Below are positions 58,441 to 64,000 of a stretch of 64,000 nucleotides of DNA, one piece after another. The stretch comes from Boesenbergia rotunda (taxonomy: Eukaryota > Streptophyta > Magnoliopsida > Zingiberales > Zingiberaceae). The notes under the pieces were generated by a model. It ran no database searches, was not told the origin of the DNA, and worked only from the letters and a program-made list of their open reading frames with translations. A program made the position numbers and the translations under genes. Where the stretch lies: the NCBI GenBank assembly GCA_024364735.1, contig JAGFNQ010002310.1:399052-463051 (forward strand). Direction: 5' to 3'. Positions within the stretch are counted from its first letter, which is position 1. Each line of letters starts with the position of its first letter.

Positions 58441-59230
58441 TGTATTTTACTTTAAAGATTGGCTTGTACCAGATCTTGAAAAGATCCACGGTTCCGGACT
58501 ACCGATGATGCTGTCCCTAGGCTGAAAGATAGTATGCCTAGAATGTAGACCCCGATAGGTCGGGATTAGCTACCTCGCATCCTACATAGGGGTATGCGCC
58601 AAAAGAAAGAATGGGTACAAAGCCGGGGACCCCAAAGAAGATGATGTATATGATTTTAAAGTATTATTTACTATGTTTTCTAAAGAGCATCCTAAATATT
58701 TTTGCAATGCATATGTTCATGTGTTTATATGCCTTTATATGTTTATATGCCTTATGTATTTTTATGCTATGCATAAGATATTATATGTCTCTCAAATGCA
58801 TGTGACGTACGGATTTAGTGAGTAGGAAAGAGCTTACTAAGTTTCATACATATAGTTTGTTTGCTTATGTTGCAGATCAACATAGAAATTATTAAAGAAA
58901 GGGAAGCTGTAGGAAGGGCTAATGTGTGTGGTGGTGACTTGGCTGATCGATCCATTTTAAAACTTAGCACTTACTTTTATAAGAAAGCATGTGTTATACC
59001 TTATACTTGTTACTTGTTATCTCTATTGAAGTTTATTTAAGACGTGGGTGCTATTAGATGTTACATGATTAATATGTACACTCCTTCTCCTTTGCATATG
59101 ATTATATTTATGTTTTACTTCCGCTGCAATGATTTTGAATCATATGCTATACTATAAGTTTAATTAAGTAGGAGTAGTAAGAAAAAGGTAACGCGTCGTC
59201 TTAACGGTAAGGGGTGGGCGATACATACAA

Positions 59231-60152
59231 ACCCTACATTTATTAGAGAAGGTTTTGCCCATTAATCTTACTATCTTGTCAACTTAACTTTTTGACAAGT
59301 AAGACTAATAGTTGGTCAACTTCGGCCCTACAAGTTGTTAGCAGTGACTCCGTTGGGAGAATACTAATAATTGTATCTAAGTGTTTACCATTGCACGACA
59401 TTAAGAGAATTATTTTGGATTATGTGCTTTCCATTGGGGAAGTACACATGCTCTTCAATAATCCTCTATAATCTTTTTTGATCTTGTGATCCGCAGAACA
59501 AGCCTATCCGTTATGGAGGAAGGCACTCAGAGCCAACACGCGGGCTTGTTCGCATCACATATCAGATTGCAATGGAGGCCGTGGGACCCTTAGGGTCCCT
59601 CTCCCACTTAGTAATTTATGTCGAGGAATTTTACTAGCACAACCATACAACCAAGCACATAACCAAATATATGAAAAATGCAGAAAATCCTAGATTTTCC
59701 AACTTTCATGGCCCTTGGTCTCCTATGCTCCTCCAGTCGTGTCGTCACTTCGTCCGCTCCTCCCTTCCTTTTGTGCAAGCTACCTTGAGGGATCTCTAAG
59801 CCGAAATGACTAGCAACTTATTTTCATCATCGATCCTATACTCCACAAGGGAGTGTACATGAAAACTAGATTGAAAGTAAAGTAAATAGCTCGGCTAAAC
59901 ATGTGCTGTATTTAATTACAAAAATTAAATACCTAGCCTCGTCAACCCTGAGGATTAATTAATTACAATAATTTACACAACCATTCACACAACAAATATT
60001 TGGTCATGACAAGTTGGAATATCGTGCTTGCAACACAAAGTTAGCATACACACATCCACATATCATCCAACAAAATATAATGTATGAAAAAAATGCAAAA
60101 ATTAACCAATCCTTAAATACACAAAGCTGGAAACCTCAGCTCTGATACAAAT
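59231..60152 (-). other. Leader and primer-binding site of the right-hand Copia element
   Basis: Non-coding sequence between the gag remnant and the 5' LTR. The primer-binding site GCTCTGATACAA at 60139-60150 differs at one position from the initiator-tRNA-Met type. No gene seen. Confidence 0.6.
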
Positions 60153-60929
60153 TGTTGGGTATGGCTTGGCGAGTTTCCTAAACGAATACTTGGTCATTCC
60201 GAGAGACCTCTCCATGTCTACGGATTAAAACTTAATCCGAATGGAGACCCGTCTCCCAATGACCATCTCGTGCCATATCGAACAATCCAAATTACAACTC
60301 GGCCAATTACAAAAATCAGCCTTATAATTTTCTTGACCGTTCGACTGCGAAAAAGGCGACGAGTGTATCGCCGACTTTTGTGTTTATGGTCAGGGTCCAG
60401 TTATTTAATTATTAGCTATGATTCACAATCAAAATAATTAAATAACTTACATGAAATGACGAGGCAAATGAATAACGCACAAATAAGAACGAAGGAGCCA
60501 AGGAAGAATTATACCTTTCATTACCTTACGATCTTCTACCGTATGACCCTCCCCTCTTGGGCGTCGTGTGGGCGACGATCTACCAAGATCCATGGTCACC
60601 AAGTCGATCCCTTCTTCTTGCACCAACCAATCCCTAACCAAAGGATGCCATCGGCCACTTCAAGGAAAATAATCTAAACACAAACTCAATTGATTCTTTC
60701 CTCTACAGCCAGCGCCTGAACAATAAGTATCTTGGAGCTCTTGTGATCTGAGCAACTAAAGTTGCACAAGCAACTTGTGTTTTGAGCAACTCCACAACTC
60801 CAACTTGTGTTCTTCTAAGCAACTCGAAGAAAGTTGTCATGGCCCAAGCACGAGGCAACTAACTGCCGCTCCAAACAAGTTGCTGAGGCAACTTGTTGTC
60901 TCCTCTCCCCAACGAAGACTCATGGCAAT

Positions 60930-61100
60930 TGAATTGCCATTGCCTCACGACAATTGCCAGGCAATCAATTGGCAATTGCCAGGCAATTCAATTGCCTCAC
61001 AGCAATTGCCAGGCAAGCAATTGCCTCACGACAATTGCCAGGCAAGCAATTGCCTCACGGCAATTGCCACACGGCATGCCAGGCAATTGTCTCACGACCT
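60930..61100. repeat. Array of GGCAATTGCC-type palindromes
   Basis: CAATTGCC occurs about ten times in both orientations, with units such as GCCAGGCAATTGCCTCACG. It lies in the transcribed part of the LTR, between TATA box and primer-binding site. The frame at 60775-61242 comes from this repeat. Confidence 0.9.
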
Positions 61101-61259
61101 CCAAGACGCTGAGAGCAAATTTGCAGTGAGCGTCGGAGAAGACACTTCTCCACGCATGAGTCGGCGCACCGAGAGGAGAGAGAGAGAGGGGAGAGAAAAT
61201 CATAAGATTTTCTTGTGTTTTCTTAGATTCATCATCAACTAGGTTTCATGCCACATGGG

Positions 61260-61268
61260 ATATATATA
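61260..61268 (-). promoter_or_regulatory. TATA-like box in the right-hand Copia LTR
   Basis: ATATATATA. On the element's strand it lies just downstream of the MITE at 61282, so the MITE separates it from upstream LTR sequence. Confidence 0.5.
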
Positions 61269-61281
61269 GGGCTACGGTAGG

Positions 61282-61820
61282 TAGAGCTATCAAACGGGCC
61301 AATCCGTGACGGGGCGGGTCAGCCTATGGCGGGGCGGGTCGGCCCATGGCGGGCCGGCCATTTGGCGGGGCGGGGCGGGGCGGGTTGACCCGTTATCTAG
61401 GCGGGTTGGAAAATCCCCAACCCAACCCAATCCAAGGCGGGACGTGGGTTAGGCGGGCCAACCCGCGGGCCCATCAAAATATTTTTTAAAAATTAAAAAA
61501 ATTAAAAAAATCATATATTTAGATTTTATCAATCAAATATATTAAGAAATATATTTTTTAAATATAAATGGATACAAACGAGTACTCATGTGATGAAAAA
61601 TATTATTTTTTATTTCAAAATAATAACAAAGAAAGATAATAAATTGTCATAAAATTTAACTAACATGTGATTCTCAACCCGCGGGCCGACCTGTGCGGGT
61701 CGCGGGCCTAGGTGGGTTGGCCCGCAGCGGGCTTAGGTTGCTTAAATTCTAACCCAGCCCGCTTAAATTGATTGGCGGGGCGGGCCAACCCGACGGTTCC
61801 AACCCAAATTGACAGCTCTA
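61282..61820. mobile_element. hAT-type MITE with GGCGGG repeats
   Basis: 539 bp. Inverted ends TAGAGCTATCAAACGGG and, at the right, the complement of TAGAGCTGTCAATTTGGG. An 8-bp TSD, ACGGTAGG against ATGGTAGG, matches at seven positions, as expected for an old hAT insertion. The ends are GC-rich with GGCGGGNCGG repeats; the centre (61480-61670) is AT-rich. Confidence 0.88.
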
Positions 61821-62162
61821 ATGGTAGGGACCATGAGGAGGAGTTGGACGTTGGCCTGCTAACGGATCCAAACCCGATCCATTAATGAGGATCCAGTCCA
61901 CTAAAGAACCCTCATTGAATTACCTCACCAACCCCCATATTTACATATGAGCTCCACTTATTACGAGTCGTCTATCCTCCCATGTTTAATATCTCGAATG
62001 CCCGTTAATTAATTTAAATTACTGACAATTCAAATTAATTAACTTCTGGGTCCTTGACTAGTACCATTCAACCTTATCATCATGTCGGATCAAATCCACC
62101 TATAGGGTTTAGCATGATGAACCTTTTGAGCTCATCAAGGGTGCATTATCAACCCGACTCAC

Positions 62163-63240
62163 CAGGACACAAATTCTGTCAATAATCAACAGCACATCAT
62201 ATTATTAATATTATCTCCCAACTTACCGGGTCTATCGATCTAACAGAATAGATCTCGCTCATTGGTAAATCAAAAAAATAATAATTAATAATATATGTCC
62301 GTTATTATATCGGGATTAAGGGATCGTACTCCATAATAAAGACTGAGGTCCTATCCAATTATCGAGTCAGTACAAATTGGATAACCTCAGGTTTTGGTCC
62401 TGCTCAATATACTCACAGCACACTAGTGTAATTTTATGGTCAAGACCAACCACACCTAATTACACTATAACCATCCCGATGGTTTGTCCAATTTCATCTC
62501 GGTTGTGAGCCTCTACTTATACTAGGCAAGGAACTGTTAACATGATCTTCCATGTGACACCACACACCATGTTATCTACAATGCATAGTAATAGACTTCA
62601 TGCATGTACTAATATAAACAGGCACCTAGTGTAGTTGTGATTCTCTTTTCAAAAATTAGATGATCTCATATATAAAAAGAGTAATGTCTTTTAATATACA
62701 CATCTAACAACATCATCAACCTAACACATCAGGACACGGTTTTCTTCTATAATCAACGGCATACCATGTAAATAATATTATTTCTCAACTTACCGGGCCT
62801 ATTGATTTAACAAATAAATCTCGCCCATTGGTAAATCAAAGAAATAAATATTAAGTATATGTGTCTGTTATTATATCAGGATTAAAAGCATGCACACCAT
62901 AATATCTGAGGTCTATTTCAATTATATAGTCATTATGAATTGAATTACCTTTATATCGGCCCTGCTCAATACACACAAAGTATACTAGTGTAATTTTATG
63001 GTCAAGATAAACCAATACCAAACTACACTACAACCATGCTAATGGTTTGTCCAAAATCATCTAGGTTGTGAGCCTCTATTTATACTCTACAAGGAACTTA
63101 TAACATGATCTTCTGTATGACACCACACACCATGTTATCTATAATGTAAAGTATTAGACAATAGCATGTATATATCAAATATAAAATGCAAACAATGATC
63201 ATGTAATTCTCATTCCAAAATGTAGATGTTCATACAAAAG
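62163..63240. repeat. About 568-bp tandem duplication inside the LTR
   Basis: Sequence from CAGGACAC at 62163 recurs from 62731. Shared anchors include CAACTTACCGGG (62218 and 62786) and AATTTTATGGTCAAGA. Copies differ at many places, so the duplication is old. Confidence 0.85.
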
Positions 63241-63266
63241 CTAGGCTTTTAGAATACATCCTAACA

Positions 63267-63592
63267 GTCTAGTCAGGTCAAGATTGACTAATGACTAGTA
63301 GAGAAAAGTTCTAGTAAGTCAAGCTAGGTGGTGGAAATCTTGGTGAGTGAAGTCAAATAGTGAAAGCCCTAGTAAGGCCTAATGAGTAAAGCTAAGTGGT
63401 GGAAGTCCTAATGAGTGAAGCCAGGTGGTGAAAGTCCTAGTCAGTAAAGCTAGGTCCTACTAAGTAAAGCTCGGTGGTAGAAGTCCTGGTGAGTGAAGTT
63501 AGGCCCTAGTGAGAAAAGCTAGGTAGTGAAAGCACTAGTAAGTGAAGCTACGCAGTGGAAAATCATGGGGGAGTGAACCCTATGTTGGATCG
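63267..63592. repeat. Short tandem repeat, AAGCTAGGTGGTGGAAGTCC type
   Basis: Units of roughly 30 bp with CTAGTGAGTGAAGCTAGGTGG words. Related, on the other strand, to 6500-6780. It is flanking DNA that the right-hand Copia element landed beside. Confidence 0.7.
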
Positions 63593-64000
63593 AGAAAACC
63601 GATAGAGGGGGGGTGAATATCGGAAATCGTTCAGATTTTCGTAAAGAGCACGTACGCAGCGGAAATAAAATAAAAACAATCACAGCACAAAGACACAGTC
63701 GATTTACTTGGTTTGGAGCCTGTGTCGACTCCTACTCCAAGGCCCACGGTCGTTGACCGTTTACTTTGGGCAATTCTATATACGCGTAAAACAGTTTACA
63801 ATAATTTATTACAAATAAGTGCACTAACAATAATAATAAAAAATTCAATCTTCGTTACCGACGTCCGGAGTGGATTAACTCTTTCGGGGCAGCGGGACGT
63901 CGTCGGCTCGAGTTGGAGTGTTTCCGGAGCAAGGCACGAGCGTAGAAGATCTTTGGGGCGTTGAGAGAACTGATGCTCCGAAGCCTTGGTCGAGGGCCCT
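63593..64000 (-). repeat. Start of another SIRE-type LTR, cut by window end
   Basis: TGTTGGATCGAGAAAACCGATAG followed by GAGGGGGGGTGAATATCG, the same type of edge as the LTRs at 11508 and 39891, so it would be the U5 end of a minus-strand element. The rest is outside the window. Confidence 0.65.

Larger units (their letters stand above)
55849..59225 (+). mobile_element. Solo LTR of a Tekay-type element
   Basis: 3377 bp, begins TGTAACACCCC and ends GGGTGGGCGATACA. This end resembles the homologous end of the chromovirus LTRs here (GGGCGGGTCGCTACA). The perfect TSD TACAA stands at 55844-55848 and 59226-59230. No interior or second LTR remains, so LTR-LTR recombination probably removed it. Inside are a tRNA-like antisense segment (56150-56215), a TATA-like CCATAAAAGGCC (56338-56349), a 175-bp tandem repeat (57060-58060), a GAAA-rich repeat (58216-58440) and a conserved TAGTGAGTAGGAAAGAGC-to-TTGCAG stretch near 58818-58875. 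Confidence 0.88.
60153..63266 (-). repeat. 5' LTR of the right-hand Copia element
   Basis: Begins TGTTGGGTATGG and ends ATCCTAACA. 3114 bp, inflated by a 539-bp MITE (61282-61820) and a 568-bp internal duplication. A TATA-like run (ATATATATA, 61260-61268) would drive leftward transcription into the CAATTG-type repeats at 60930-61100 and then the leader. Confidence 0.75.

Noticed and set aside
60775..61242. A 155-codon frame
   Set aside because: It is mostly translation of the CAATTGCC repeat and lies across an LTR transcript region with no domain.

Overview
The window is a plant nuclear, retrotransposon-rich, gene-poor segment. It looks like a monocot, and Zingiberales is my low-confidence guess from the general look of the LTR families, not from a marker gene. 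One conventional host gene is convincing: a three-exon clathrin light chain gene (29490-34709, + strand). Nearly everything else is LTR retrotransposon, nested several layers deep, plus MITEs and tandem arrays.

Left part (1-28553). A decayed minus-strand Copia element occupies about 1-5200 and carries a 636-bp TRIM (1001-1636) with a perfect target-site duplication (TSD). From 6983 to 28553 lies a minus-strand Ty3/Gypsy element of Tat type, with a 3' LTR at 6983-7936 and RNase H/integrase remnants at 27105-28553. Between LTR and pol it carries two genes on the opposite (+) strand. The first (8407-10785) is an apparently intact, spliced 746-codon gene. The second (23986-25329) has its own TATA box but is damaged. 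A full-length 12,388-bp Copia element of SIRE/Maximus type (11508-23895, TSD CTATA) landed exactly in that TATA box.

Middle (28554-39890). The clathrin gene has a 3.9-kb first intron and MITEs in both introns. After it come AT-rich intergenic DNA, a probable MITE, two microsatellites and the 5' end of a plus-strand Tat element with a decayed gag.

Right part (39891-64000). A SIRE-type 3' LTR interrupts the Tat gag. Next is a Tekay/Del chromovirus (41432-51690), which contains a single N at 45850 flanked by a 486-bp direct duplication and has no TSD; I think this is an assembly seam. Beyond it are the 3' end of a plus-strand SIRE-type element, then a minus-strand Copia element (54779-63266) broken by a 3.4-kb solo Tekay-type LTR (TSD TACAA) and carrying a hAT-type MITE in its LTR. 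The window ends inside another SIRE-type LTR.

The recurring oddity is that unrelated LTR families each carry their own array of short inverted repeats able to form hairpins (GATCGGTC/GACCGATC, CAGTCGACTG, AGGCGCC-type, CAATTG-type, CGTGG-N4-CCACG, CCTAGC-N7-GCTAGG). No rRNA gene, tRNA gene, CRISPR array or bacterial-type operon was seen.
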